Assembly (NCBI GenBank): GCA_904502015.1
Contig: CAJGEA010000001.1
Span: 1-61,315, forward strand
DNA: 61,315 nucleotides
Direction of reading: 5' to 3'
DNA from: an uncultured Clostridia bacterium
GTDB taxonomy: Bacteria > Bacillota > Clostridia > Oscillospirales > CAG-272
Positions 1 through 8,161 of this stretch are shown here, one piece after another. The first letter of the stretch is position 1, and every line of letters starts with the position of its first letter. Under the pieces are notes generated by a model, which was not told where the DNA came from, did no database searches, and worked only from the letters and a program-made list of their open reading frames with translations. The position numbers were made by a program, and so were the translations under genes.

Positions 1-999
1 CTTCTCCAGCCCGTCGTGATCGGCGTCCAGCACCTTACGTGCGGCGGCCACGTCCACACGGTCACGGGTTGATTTGGTCCAGGGAAGCTCCAGGCAAACG
101 TCCAAATAGTTGCCGATAACCGATGCCTCGGCCGAGCCAAAAGGCAGGCGAGAGAGCTTGTCGTTTTCCTTAAGGAGCTTCTTTTCGATATCCTTCGGCA
201 GGTGCGCCTCCATAATGCGGAAGTAGAACTCGTCGGGATCGCCGTCGTTCAGCTCTTCTTGGATGATCTTCATCTCCTCGCGGAGGAAATATTCACGCTG
301 ATTACGGTTCATGCGCGCGCGGACGCGGCGCTGGATGTCGCTCTCGTAGGCCAGCAGCTCACCCTCGTGCTTCATGATGAGGATCAGCGTGTCGATACGC
401 ACCATGGGATCGAAGCATTCCAGAATGGTCTGCTTGTCCTCGTAGCGAACGAGAATATTGGAGGCGACGAAGTCGGCGTACAGACCGGGGTTACGGATGG
501 TAGCCACGTGAGTCATGATATCGTCGGCAACAGCGGGGATGTAGCGCACGATGCCTTGCAACACACGGTTTGCCTCGCGCAGATAAGCCTCGCCCTCAAT
601 ACCGCCGTCATCATCGGTGACAACGATCTTGGCGACGGCGTTGGCCACCGTGTAACGGTCAAGGGGTACGACCGAGGAAAGGGCGGCGCGGCATTGGCCC
701 TCGGCCACCAGACGGGTTTCTCCGTCGGGGGTTCGGATGAGCTGCTTGATGCGCGCGACGGTCGCCACGGGGCATATCTTGGTGATATCAGGCTCACCCG
801 TATCGGGCTCGGAAATATCCAGAAGGGATGCGAGGAGAATGGGCATTCCGTCCGATGCGGCGGCCTGTGCGGCAGCGGCGGAACGGAAGCTGTCCTTTTG
901 AATATCACAGTTGACGGTCATGCCGGGGAAGGGGACCACCCCACGCAGAACCACGAGCGGCAGGGTTTGCGGCTCGGCTTTCTCTATATACTTCGACAT
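1..999 (-). CDS. lon: ATP-dependent protease Lon, N-terminal part (truncated by window)
   Basis: The first 333 residues of Lon are encoded on the minus strand; the AAA+ and Ser/Lys protease domains lie beyond the window. Seen: start ATG at 999 with an AAAGGA ribosome site at about 1012-1017, the LON substrate-binding domain opening LPLVVLRGVVPFPGM at residues 13-27, and the helical segment RRVRARMNRNQREYFLREEM that normally leads into the ATPase. Family knowledge: Lon is a soluble hexameric protease that degrades misfolded and regulatory proteins. It is transcribed from its own promoter at 1105-1133, leaving a leader of about 100 nt, and is divergent from the DUF1385 gene. I saw no CtsR or CIRCE-type heat-shock operator in the leader. 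Confidence 0.95.
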   Translation of the reverse strand, partial: MSKYIEKAEPQTLPLVVLRGVVPFPGMTVNCDIQKDSFRSAAAAQAAASDGMPILLASLLDISEPDTGEPDITKICPVATVARIKQLIRTPDGETRLVAEGQCRAALSSVVPLDRYTVANAVAKIVVTDDDGGIEGEAYLREANRVLQGIVRYIPAVADDIMTHVATIRNPGLYADFVASNILVRYEDKQTILECFDPMVRIDTLILIMKHEGELLAYESDIQRRVRARMNRNQREYFLREEMKIIQEELNDGDPDEFYFRIMEAHLPKDIEKKLLKENDKLSRLPFGSAEASVIGNYLDVCLELPWTKSTRDRVDVAAARKVLDADHDGLEK

Positions 1000-1104
1000 G
1001 ATGTAAAAATCCTTTCGCCGCTTGGAGTATTTGCGTGCGTATCGCGGCAGAGATACGGTGCTTCGGAGTAAGATAGCAATAGGTATCAATCATACTTTCC
1101 TTAC

Positions 1105-1133
1105 ATTATACCACACTTTGCGGAAAATTTCCA
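1105..1133 (-). promoter_or_regulatory. Promoter of lon
   Basis: On the minus strand a -35 TGGAAA (1128-1133) is followed after 17 bp by TATAAT (1105-1110), preceded by TGTGG, so this is an extended -10 promoter. It reads towards lon, whose ATG is about 100 nt downstream. Confidence 0.7.
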
Positions 1134-1230
1134 TAGGTAAACGAGATTTTTTACAAATTTATTATTTATTTATAAATATCAATGTAATTTGTTGAAGAAT
1201 GCGCGACATTCACATGGAGTTCATAAATGC

Positions 1231-1240
1231 GTGGTATAAT
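1231..1240 (+). promoter_or_regulatory. Extended -10 promoter of the DUF1385 gene
   Basis: TGGTATAAT at 1232-1240 is an extended -10; no good -35 is visible 16-18 bp upstream. The 305-bp gap 1000-1304 otherwise holds only the lon leader and promoter and an AT-rich stretch (about 1141-1200); I see no gene in it. Confidence 0.6.
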
Positions 1241-1304
1241 ATATTGATTGTATATTAAACAATTTTACTTCAAAATAAGTCAAATGTACGGAAAGGATAT
1301 ACTT

Positions 1305-2429
1305 ATGAGCAAATCTACGAAAAACGCCAATGCGTGTCCCATCCGCAAAACCTCGATCGGCGGTCAGGCACTCATGGAAGGCATCATGATGCGTGGCCCC
1401 GGCAAAACCGCTATGGCCGTGCGGAACCCCCAAGGAGAGATCGTAGTGGAGGAGTGCCAGTTCAGCACCAAGAAACGCCCCGCCATCTTCCGCTGGCCCT
1501 TTATTCGGGGTGTTTTCGGCTTTATCGATTCCATGACGCTGGGCTATAAGTGCCTGATGCGCTCTGCTGAGATTTCGGGACTTGAGGAGATCGAGGCCGA
1601 AATGGAGAAGGAAAAAGCCGAAAAAAAGGCTGCCAAGAAAGCGGCGAAGGCCGCCAAGAAGGCGGGGAAGTCCGCTACTCCCACGACGGTTGCAGAGAAG
1701 CCGATAACCAAATCTACACCCGAGAACACGACTGACAGCACGACCGACAACGCAGATTCTTCCGCTAAAGAGGAAAAGAAGGGCACGTCATCCACAACCA
1801 CGGCGATCATGATTTTCAGCGTGATTTTTGCCGTTGTTATCATGGTAGGGCTGTTCATTTGGCTACCTACGTTCCTGTATAAGGACGTTTTGGAAAAGTA
1901 CGTACCCTGGATGCCCAAGGGCAACCGCTTCCTTCAATCCGTGTTTGAGGGTGTGCTGCGTGTGCTGTTCCTCGTCGGTTACATGGGGCTCATGTGCCTG
2001 ATGAAGGACATTCGCCGCACTTATCAGTATCACGGTGCCGAGCACAAGACCATCTTCTGCTACGAGCATGGGCTCGAGCTTACGGTGGAAAACGTGCGCA
2101 AGCAAAAGCGTTTCCACCCCCGTTGCGGTACCTCCTTCCTTATCCTCATGATGCTGGTCAGCATTCTTGTGGGTTTCTTTATCCCCGCCTCGCTGGATAC
2201 GTGGCTGCGCGTTATCATCAAGCTCCTGCTCGTTCCTGTTATTATGGGCGTTGGCTTTGAGCTCATCAAACTCTGCGGTCGATACGACAACTGGCTCACC
2301 CGCATTATTTCTTTCCCCGGCGTTGCCCTCCAGCACATCACGGTTCTGGAACCCGACGATTCCATGATCGAGTGTGCCATCACCGCCATGAAGGAAGTCA
2401 TCCCCAATGACGGCAGTGACGCATGGTGA
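1305..2429 (+). CDS. DUF1385 family membrane protein (YqhQ-like)
   Basis: A 374-residue protein of the DUF1385 family, whose biochemical role is not established. Seen: the family signature SIGGQALMEGIMMRGP at residues 17-32, a central HGAEHKTIFCYE motif near 242-253, and hydrophobic segments at about 165-188, 211-231, 276-295 and 300-320, so it is an integral membrane protein. Residues 95-160 form a Lys/Ala-rich then Ser/Thr-rich charged stretch just before the first membrane segment, probably a cytoplasmic coiled or disordered insert. The start was set at 1305 because GAAAGGA lies just upstream; an in-frame earlier start at 1248 has no ribosome site. nagB follows after 54 bp and may be co-transcribed. 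Confidence 0.85.
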   Translation: MSKSTKNANACPIRKTSIGGQALMEGIMMRGPGKTAMAVRNPQGEIVVEECQFSTKKRPAIFRWPFIRGVFGFIDSMTLGYKCLMRSAEISGLEEIEAEMEKEKAEKKAAKKAAKAAKKAGKSATPTTVAEKPITKSTPENTTDSTTDNADSSAKEEKKGTSSTTTAIMIFSVIFAVVIMVGLFIWLPTFLYKDVLEKYVPWMPKGNRFLQSVFEGVLRVLFLVGYMGLMCLMKDIRRTYQYHGAEHKTIFCYEHGLELTVENVRKQKRFHPRCGTSFLILMMLVSILVGFFIPASLDTWLRVIIKLLLVPVIMGVGFELIKLCGRYDNWLTRIISFPGVALQHITVLEPDDSMIECAITAMKEVIPNDGSDAW

Positions 2430-2483
2430 TATCCGAATCCTCATAAAATACACATACAATTCAAATACAGAGAGGTGCTTTCT

Positions 2484-3206
2484 ATGAAACTCATCGTTTG
2501 CAAGGACTACGAAGAAATGTCCACCGTGGCCGCCGACATTATGGCGGACGTGATCACCGCGTCCGACGCCCCCGTGCTGGGACTCGCCACCGGCTCTACC
2601 CCCGTTGGTATGTATAAGAAGCTCATCGAGATGAATCGCGCGGGCGAGATCGACTTCTCGGGCGTGACCACCGTCAATCTGGACGAGTACTATCCCATCG
2701 CTCCCGACAACGACCAAAGCTACCGCTATTTTATGAATGAGAATCTGTTTGACCACGTCAATATCAATAAGGCACGCACCTTCGTACCCAACGGCATGGC
2801 TGACGATCCCGAGGCTGCCTGCGAGGCGTACGAGGCCATCGTCGCGTCTGTCGGAGCAGCGGATATTCAGGTGCTCGGCATCGGCCAGAACGGCCACATC
2901 GGCTTCAACGAGCCTGCCGACGCGCTGGAGGTCAAAACTCACGTGACGGGACTCACCGAGAGCACCATCCGTGCCAACGCCCGTTTCTTTGCTTCTGAGG
3001 CCGACGTGCCCACCAAGGCTCTTACTATGGGCATCGGCACCATACTCGGCGCGAAAAAGATCATCATTCTGGCCAACGGCACCTCCAAGCATGAAGCCGT
3101 TTCCAAGATGCTGGCAGGCAAGCTGGATACCTCTTGCCCCGCCTCTATGCTGAATCTGCACGCTGACGTGACCGTCATCTGCGACGAGGCGGCGTATAAC
3201 GGTTAA
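2484..3206 (+). CDS. nagB: Glucosamine-6-phosphate deaminase
   Basis: The 240-residue enzyme converts glucosamine-6-phosphate to fructose-6-phosphate and ammonia, feeding amino-sugar carbon into glycolysis. Seen: the phosphate-binding segment LGLATGSTPVGMYKKL near residue 31, the active-site stretch NLDEYYPI near 65, and the catalytic loop GQNGHIGFNEPA near 133-144, all typical of the NagB family at normal length. ATG 2484 was chosen over a GTG nine bases upstream because AGAGG (2471-2475) is correctly spaced from it. No nagA is adjacent, which is unusual but not rare. Confidence 0.95.
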   Translation: MKLIVCKDYEEMSTVAADIMADVITASDAPVLGLATGSTPVGMYKKLIEMNRAGEIDFSGVTTVNLDEYYPIAPDNDQSYRYFMNENLFDHVNINKARTFVPNGMADDPEAACEAYEAIVASVGAADIQVLGIGQNGHIGFNEPADALEVKTHVTGLTESTIRANARFFASEADVPTKALTMGIGTILGAKKIIILANGTSKHEAVSKMLAGKLDTSCPASMLNLHADVTVICDEAAYNG

Positions 3207-3222
3207 AATATTGATTTGATCT

Positions 3223-3254
3223 ATGAGCAAGGATGCATCGGTGTCCTTGCTCAT
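3223..3254 (+). terminator. Stem-loop downstream of nagB
   Basis: ATGAGCAAGGA (3223-3233) and TCCTTGCTCAT (3244-3254) form a perfect 11-bp stem with a 10-nt loop just after the nagB stop. There is no clear U-tract, so termination is only plausible. Confidence 0.4.
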
Positions 3255-3279
3255 ACAAAAACTCCCAACCCCGCGGTCT

Positions 3280-3309
3280 GCATAGCCGTCCCGACGGCGG
3301 CGCATACTC
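3280..3309 (+). promoter_or_regulatory. Candidate forespore (SigF/SigG) promoter of sigG
   Basis: GCATA (3280-3284) fits the SigF/SigG -35 (GMATR) and CATACTC (3303-3309), 18 bp downstream, fits six of seven positions of the SigG -10 (CATNMTA). No sigma-A type promoter is obvious in this gap. In Bacillus sigG is transcribed by SigF and autoregulated, so the assignment is sensible, but these short motifs occur by chance. Confidence 0.4.
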
Positions 3310-3360
3310 CCCTCATCCTTATAGCTTATAGACAAAGCGAGGATAGAATGGGAGTACTCC

Positions 3361-4140
3361 ATGTACCACAATAAAGTCGTGATATGCGGTGTCAATACCG
3401 CCAAGCTCAAGGTGCTGACCGAGGATGAAAAGCAAGCCCTGATGCAGCGCGTTCGCGCGGGTGATACTGAAGCCCGAAGGGAAATGATCTGCGGTAATTT
3501 GCGCCTTGTGCTGTCCATTATTCAACGCTTCTCGGGACGTCGGGAAAACCTCGACGATCTGTTTCAAGTCGGATGCATCGGGCTGATCAAGGCCGTTGAC
3601 AACTTCGATATAACCAAGGAAGTCATGTTTTCCACCTACGCCGTTCCCATGATCGTGGGCGAGGTGCGCCGCTACCTGCGGGATAACGCTGCCATTCGCA
3701 TCAGCCGATCCGTCCGTGATCTGGCTTATCGCGCGCTCGGAGCACGGGAGGAGCTTTCGTCGACTCTCAACCGCGATCCTACCCCCGACGAGATTGCCCG
3801 CCATCTGGAAGTCCCCCGCGAGCAAGTAGTCAATGCGCTGGAAGCCATCATTGAACCTATATCGCTCTACGAGCCCGTATACACCGAGAACGGGGACTCG
3901 CTCTACGTGATCGATCAACTCAGTGATCAATCACGCGGCGCGTCCGACGATTCGTGGCTGGAAAACATCGCTCTGCGGGAGGCCGTACGCACCCTCACAC
4001 CACGTGAGCAAACCATTATAAAACTACGCTACTACAAAGACAAAACACAGATGGAGATCGCCTCCGAGATCGGCATCTCGCAAGCGCAGGTATCCCGCCT
4101 CGAGAAAGCGGCTCTGGAAAAACTGCGCCGACAGCTCTGA
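3361..4140 (+). CDS. sigG: RNA polymerase sporulation sigma factor SigG
   Basis: A 259-residue sigma-70 family factor that directs late forespore transcription during endospore formation. Seen: the N-terminal HNKVVICGVNTAKL block, which is diagnostic for SigG (compare RNKVEICGVDTSKL in Bacillus subtilis), region 2 with DLFQVGCIGLIKAVDNFD, and a C-terminal region 4 helix-turn-helix with EIGISQAQVSRLEKAA. Start ATG 3361 follows GGGAG by 7 bp. Odd: in most Clostridia and Bacilli sigG follows spoIIGA-sigE; here neither is present, so the gene is orphaned between nagB and a glycosidase-like gene. This is the firmest evidence that the organism has a sporulation programme. Confidence 0.95.
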   Translation: MYHNKVVICGVNTAKLKVLTEDEKQALMQRVRAGDTEARREMICGNLRLVLSIIQRFSGRRENLDDLFQVGCIGLIKAVDNFDITKEVMFSTYAVPMIVGEVRRYLRDNAAIRISRSVRDLAYRALGAREELSSTLNRDPTPDEIARHLEVPREQVVNALEAIIEPISLYEPVYTENGDSLYVIDQLSDQSRGASDDSWLENIALREAVRTLTPREQTIIKLRYYKDKTQMEIASEIGISQAQVSRLEKAALEKLRRQL

Positions 4141-4150
4141 CATTGAATGC

Positions 4151-4168
4151 AACCGCCCGGGGCGGTTT
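4151..4168 (+). terminator. Short GC-rich stem-loop after sigG
   Basis: AACCGCC (4151-4157) and GGCGGTT (4161-4167) flank a 3-nt loop, 11 bp after the sigG stop. The U-tract is poor, so it may only attenuate transcription into the next gene. Confidence 0.4.
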
Positions 4169-4207
4169 ACATATATCCCTGACACCAACAACAAGGAGGA
4201 ATATCGC

Positions 4208-5860
4208 ATGCAGCCTGCAACCGACAAGCATTTCCGACTTCTGCTCCCCGACGCGGGGCAAGACATATACTCCCCGCGCCGTTCCCAGACATGGGGCTAT
4301 CGCTACGGCCCCACGATCATGGTACATAACGGCATCTGCGAGGCGTGGTTTGCCTCGCCCGGCGATGGCTACGAGGCGGATTGGTTCACCTACCGCCGCT
4401 CCGAGGACGGAGGCAAGACCTGGACTCACGAGCGCGTGGTCATGGCGCCCGTCCCCAATTCTATGGATTGGTTTTCGGTCTGCGATCCCGCTGTGATCAA
4501 GTATGGGGAATACTACTATATCGGTTATACCTCCACCGTGTTTGCCAATGGCGGCGGTGTGTGCAATAACGGATTTATCGCTCGTTCCAAATCGCCCACG
4601 GGCCCCTTCGAGCGTTGGTGCGGTGACGGCTGGGGTGAGCTCCGCACCGTCCGAGATACCACCTGCCGCTGGATGGGCAAGCCTGCCCCCGTCATCTACT
4701 TCGATGAGGATTGGCACAACTGGGGCGCGGGCGAATTCTCCTTTGTCATCAAGGACGATACCGTTTACATCTACTATACGTGGACGTCGAGTGACCGTGA
4801 TGGCAAGCCCATCCATCAAACCCGTGTGGCTACTGCCGATATCACTGACGAGAACTGGCCCGCTACCATCGTTCAGCGCGGCGTTGCCGTAAACCGCCCC
4901 GGCGGAGGCAATGACTCCTACGACGTGGTCTACTGTGAGGATCTCGGCAAATTCGTCGCCCTGTCCACCGATTACCGTTTTTCCGAAAACAGCCTGCTTG
5001 CCGTCTACGAATCGGACGATGGCCTGCGGTTTACCCGTGTCAACGAGATCAAGGTCAATACGGGCTGGATGTGCCACAACTGCGGCATCTCGGGCGACGA
5101 GCATCACCATATCCGAAAGGGAGATGCCCTCCTGCTCGCTTACGCCTACGGCAACCAGTGGGGCTGCTGGGGCACGCGCCTCCACGCCTATGATTTTACG
5201 GCGATGGACGAGGCCTTCTACTCTGAGGCGCAATTCGATAATCTTCACCATGAGGTGAAAAAGATCGATGATCCGGAAACCTACGTCCCCACGGTTCTTT
5301 ATCTGCAAAAGCCGCACGATCTGCGCATTCGGGTGGGCGACGAGGTCGAGATCCCCCTCGTGACGGGTGATGTAACCTACGCCATGCGTCCCGCAGAAGG
5401 GAATATCGGTTACTCGAATTACGATTTCGACCTGGTTTCCATTGAAGGGAATCGCATAACGGCGCTGGCTTCGGGTGAAACCTATGTAACCGCCACCTTG
5501 GGCGATCTTTCCTGCGAATTCCGCGTGCTGGTCACGGCGGAAGCCCCCAACGAGTGGTGCCCGTGGCAACCCTATCCCGAAAAGACGGTGGTTTCCTTTA
5601 CGCCTTTGATCACCCATTACAAGGCAAGCCTTGCCGCGCGTGAGGTCAAGCAGCTCCGCGGCATTGCCGTTTATGAGGATGACTCTTGGTTTGAGGTGGC
5701 AGGGAAGTGTGACGGCGTTTCCTACGAAAACCATACCCCCGAGCTCTTCAACGTGGACGAAAATGGTCACATCCTACCGACAGGGATAACAGGCACTGGA
5801 CGTGTCTCCCTGCGGTGCGGAGCATATACCTTTGACGTTACAGTGTCAATTATGCCTTGA
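4208..5860 (+). CDS. Beta-propeller glycoside hydrolase-like protein with Ig-like C-terminus
   Basis: A 550-residue protein. Residues 1-340 look like a five-bladed propeller of the GH43/GH32/GH130 or sialidase kind: there is an Asp-box SEDGGKTW at 65-72, DPAVIKYGEYYYIGYTST near 93-110 (the GH43-like DP-V-x-G-YY pattern), and repeated W/Y-rich strands. Residues about 366-444 resemble a bacterial Ig-like (Big2) domain, and a second similar segment ends the protein. There is no signal peptide or membrane anchor, so it appears cytoplasmic, which is odd for an Ig-domain glycosidase. An excellent AAGGAGG site precedes ATG 4208. The substrate cannot be told from sequence; it could also be a non-catalytic sugar-binding propeller. 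Confidence 0.65.
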   Translation: MQPATDKHFRLLLPDAGQDIYSPRRSQTWGYRYGPTIMVHNGICEAWFASPGDGYEADWFTYRRSEDGGKTWTHERVVMAPVPNSMDWFSVCDPAVIKYGEYYYIGYTSTVFANGGGVCNNGFIARSKSPTGPFERWCGDGWGELRTVRDTTCRWMGKPAPVIYFDEDWHNWGAGEFSFVIKDDTVYIYYTWTSSDRDGKPIHQTRVATADITDENWPATIVQRGVAVNRPGGGNDSYDVVYCEDLGKFVALSTDYRFSENSLLAVYESDDGLRFTRVNEIKVNTGWMCHNCGISGDEHHHIRKGDALLLAYAYGNQWGCWGTRLHAYDFTAMDEAFYSEAQFDNLHHEVKKIDDPETYVPTVLYLQKPHDLRIRVGDEVEIPLVTGDVTYAMRPAEGNIGYSNYDFDLVSIEGNRITALASGETYVTATLGDLSCEFRVLVTAEAPNEWCPWQPYPEKTVVSFTPLITHYKASLAAREVKQLRGIAVYEDDSWFEVAGKCDGVSYENHTPELFNVDENGHILPTGITGTGRVSLRCGAYTFDVTVSIMP

Positions 5861-5915
5861 ACTCGTATAAACCGAATATTTTTTTCAAAAATCTTGGAAT
5901 GTTTACAAAATCCTA

Positions 5916-5945
5916 TTGATATTTGTGTAGGTTTTGTAGTACAAT
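5916..5945 (+). promoter_or_regulatory. Promoter of the pyrH operon
   Basis: TTGATA (5916-5921), an 18-bp spacer and TACAAT (5940-5945) precede pyrH by about 40 bp. This separates the housekeeping run from the propeller gene upstream. Confidence 0.65.
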
Positions 5946-5988
5946 ATATGGGAATTAAAATTGAATCAGAAATGTGAGGTGCGTCTAT

Positions 5989-6711
5989 ATGAACAAAAAG
6001 CCGGTCTATAACAGAATTCTCCTCAAGCTCTCGGGCGAAGCGCTTTCCCCCGCAAGTAAGTGTGACGGTATTTTGGACTTTGCCTTTATCGACCGAGTGG
6101 CGGCCGTCATCAAGCAATGCCACGACGTAGGCGTTGAGATTGGTGTCATCGTAGGCGCGGGCAACGTCTGGCGCGGAAAGGCAGGCGCGACCCAAATGGA
6201 ACGCGCGCGTGCCGATCACATGGGTATGCTGGCAACCGTTATGAATTCAATCGCGCTTCAGGATAGCTTCATCCGTGCGGGAATGGACGCCGTGGTTATG
6301 TCGGCCGTTGAAATGGATGCCTTTGCTGACCATTACAATGCCCGCGCCGCCCGCAAGCACCTTGCGGACGGAAAGATCGTTATTTTTGGCGGAGGCATGG
6401 GCTCGCCCTACTTCTCCACCGATACCGCCGCCGTTCTTCGCGCCGCCGAGATCGGGGCCGACGCCATTCTGATGGCTAAGAACATCGATTACCTCTACGA
6501 TGCCGATCCGAGAAAGAATCCCGATGCAAAGCCCATCTATGATATCACTTATGCCGATATTATCGCGCGCGATCTTCGCGCCTTTGATATGACCGCCGTA
6601 TTGTTCTGCCAGGAAAACGATATTCAGGCATACGGCTTCGGTCTGGCCGCCCCCGAGAACATTTACCGTGCCGTTATGGGCGAGCCCGTTGGCACAAAAA
6701 TGCATAATTGA
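5989..6711 (+). CDS. pyrH: UMP kinase
   Basis: A 240-residue cytoplasmic amino-acid-kinase-fold enzyme that phosphorylates UMP to UDP in pyrimidine nucleotide synthesis. Seen: NRILLKLSGEAL at the N-terminus, the VGAGNVWRGKAG glycine loop and the DHMGMLATVMN helix, all typical of bacterial PyrH. ATG 5989 follows GAGGTGC; an upstream in-frame start at 5974 would bury that site. It opens the conserved pyrH-frr-uppS-cdsA-dxr-rseP-ispG run. In many Firmicutes rpsB and tsf precede pyrH, but they are absent here. Confidence 0.96.
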   Translation: MNKKPVYNRILLKLSGEALSPASKCDGILDFAFIDRVAAVIKQCHDVGVEIGVIVGAGNVWRGKAGATQMERARADHMGMLATVMNSIALQDSFIRAGMDAVVMSAVEMDAFADHYNARAARKHLADGKIVIFGGGMGSPYFSTDTAAVLRAAEIGADAILMAKNIDYLYDADPRKNPDAKPIYDITYADIIARDLRAFDMTAVLFCQENDIQAYGFGLAAPENIYRAVMGEPVGTKMHN

Positions 6712-6750
6712 AGATATACTCCCACTACATACAGAAAGGAATTTACTAAC

Positions 6751-7305
6751 ATGAAGTACGATACTAAAGAGCTTGAAGCAAAAATGCAAAAGACCATTGC
6801 CGCATACGAGAATAATCTGGCCGATATCCGCGCCAGCCAGGCGAACGCCTCGGTGCTCAACCGCGTGACCTTTGAGTACTACGGCTCCCCGACTCCCATC
6901 AAGGATATGGCAGGTATCACTCTGTCGGATGCCCGCACGCTGGTTATTACCCCCTACGACGCCTCTACACTGAAGGCGATCGAGAAGGCGATTCTTGTTT
7001 CGGACGTTGGTATTACCCCTCAGAACGACGGTAAAGTGATCCGCCTGACCTTCCCCCAGCTCACCGAGGAACGTCGCCGTGAGCTTGTCAAGCAGGTGCA
7101 GAAGATGGGCGAGGATGCCAAGGTCGCTCTGCGTAACGAGCGCCGCACCGCCAATGACTTCGTCAAGAAGCAGAAGAAGGATAACCTGATGACTGAGGAC
7201 GAGGTAACGGCCGCGGAAAAGGCCATTCAGGACGTAACGGATAAGTTTGTCAAGATGGTCGATACCATTACCGCCGCTAAGGAAAAAGAAGTTATGGCGA
7301 TCTAA
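6751..7305 (+). CDS. frr: Ribosome recycling factor
   Basis: A 184-residue factor that, with EF-G, splits post-termination ribosomes. Full length for the family, with the typical coiled helical domain and signatures such as RASQANASVLNRV near the start, FPQLTEERRRELVKQ and ALRNERRTANDFVKK. It lies 39 bp after pyrH with a clear AGAAAGGA ribosome site, as in most Firmicutes. Confidence 0.97.
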   Translation: MKYDTKELEAKMQKTIAAYENNLADIRASQANASVLNRVTFEYYGSPTPIKDMAGITLSDARTLVITPYDASTLKAIEKAILVSDVGITPQNDGKVIRLTFPQLTEERRRELVKQVQKMGEDAKVALRNERRTANDFVKKQKKDNLMTEDEVTAAEKAIQDVTDKFVKMVDTITAAKEKEVMAI

Positions 7306-7312
7306 TACGCGA

Positions 7313-7350
7313 AAGGGCGGGCGACAGCACCCGCCCTTCCGTGCGTTTTT
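7313..7350 (+). terminator. Stem-loop between frr and uppS
   Basis: AAGGGCGGG (7313-7321) pairs perfectly with CCCGCCCTT (7330-7338) around an 8-nt loop; a GTTTTT run ends at 7350. It may partially terminate the pyrH-frr transcript before uppS. Confidence 0.55.
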
Positions 7351-7370
7351 CTACGAAAGGAGCAAGGAGC

Positions 7371-8096
7371 ATGGCACTTTTCAAAGGCAAAAATCCGACC
7401 GCGGAAACCCCTGCTTTAGACGATAATTTTCAGCATATTGCCTTTATTATGGACGGAAACGGCCGATGGGCGAAAAAACGCGGTATGCCGCGTGAGTTCG
7501 GCCATAAGGCAGGCGCCAAGGTATTCAAGCGCATCTGTGAGCACTGCGCCGACCGCGGCTTTCGCGCCGTAACGGTATATGCTTTTTCTACCGAGAATTG
7601 GAAACGTCCCGAGCATGAGGTCAACGCTCTCATGGAGCTTCTTTGCGATTATCTGGACGAATTTATTGAAAACCATGAGGACTACAAGAGCCGTTTCGTC
7701 TTTATCGGTGACCTCTCCCCCCTCTCTCCCACCCTGCGGGAAAAGATTGCGGAGGCAGAGCGAATCAACGCCGACTCCCCCCGTATCATTAACATAGCCA
7801 TCAATTACGGCGGACGCGCCGAAATGGTCCACGCCTTCAATACGCTGGCAGCAGAAGGAAAAACAACTGTCACCGAAGAAGATATCGCCCGCGTGGTTTA
7901 TACCCATGAAAGCGGAGATCCCGATATGATCGTCCGTACGGGTGGCGACCTCCGCATCTCCAACTTTCTTCTGTGGCAGGCCGCCTACGCCGAGTTCTAT
8001 TTTACCGATACGCTTTGGCCCGATCTCACCCCCGAGGACGTGGACGAGGCCATCCGCGTATTCTACTCCCGCAAGAGGCGGTACGGCGGACTCTAA
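7371..8096 (+). CDS. uppS: Isoprenyl transferase (undecaprenyl diphosphate synthase)
   Basis: A 241-residue cis-prenyltransferase making the C55 lipid carrier for peptidoglycan and wall polymer synthesis. Seen: HIAFIMDGNGRWAKKRGMP with the catalytic Asp at about residue 28, NYGGRAEMV, and the C-terminal DPDMIVRTGGDLRISNF and YFTDTLWPD signatures. ATG 7371 has an AAGGAG site 7 bp upstream. It is followed closely by cdsA, so lipid carrier and phospholipid precursor synthesis are coupled. Confidence 0.96.
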   Translation: MALFKGKNPTAETPALDDNFQHIAFIMDGNGRWAKKRGMPREFGHKAGAKVFKRICEHCADRGFRAVTVYAFSTENWKRPEHEVNALMELLCDYLDEFIENHEDYKSRFVFIGDLSPLSPTLREKIAEAERINADSPRIINIAINYGGRAEMVHAFNTLAAEGKTTVTEEDIARVVYTHESGDPDMIVRTGGDLRISNFLLWQAAYAEFYFTDTLWPDLTPEDVDEAIRVFYSRKRRYGGL

Positions 8097-8161
8097 TCCG
8101 TTTTGTCAAGCCGTCAAGTCAAAATACTACAAATACATTACATCGTAAAGAAGGTACTGTC

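Noticed and set aside
1863..3518. Long open frame (551 codons) on the minus strand across DUF1385, nagB and sigG
   Set aside because: It lies antisense to three clearly identified genes, has His/Val/Gly-rich composition without recognisable domains and no ribosome site; it is a codon-bias shadow.
4016..5770. Minus-strand open frame (584 codons)
   Set aside because: Antisense to sigG and the propeller gene; no start signals and no domain resemblance.
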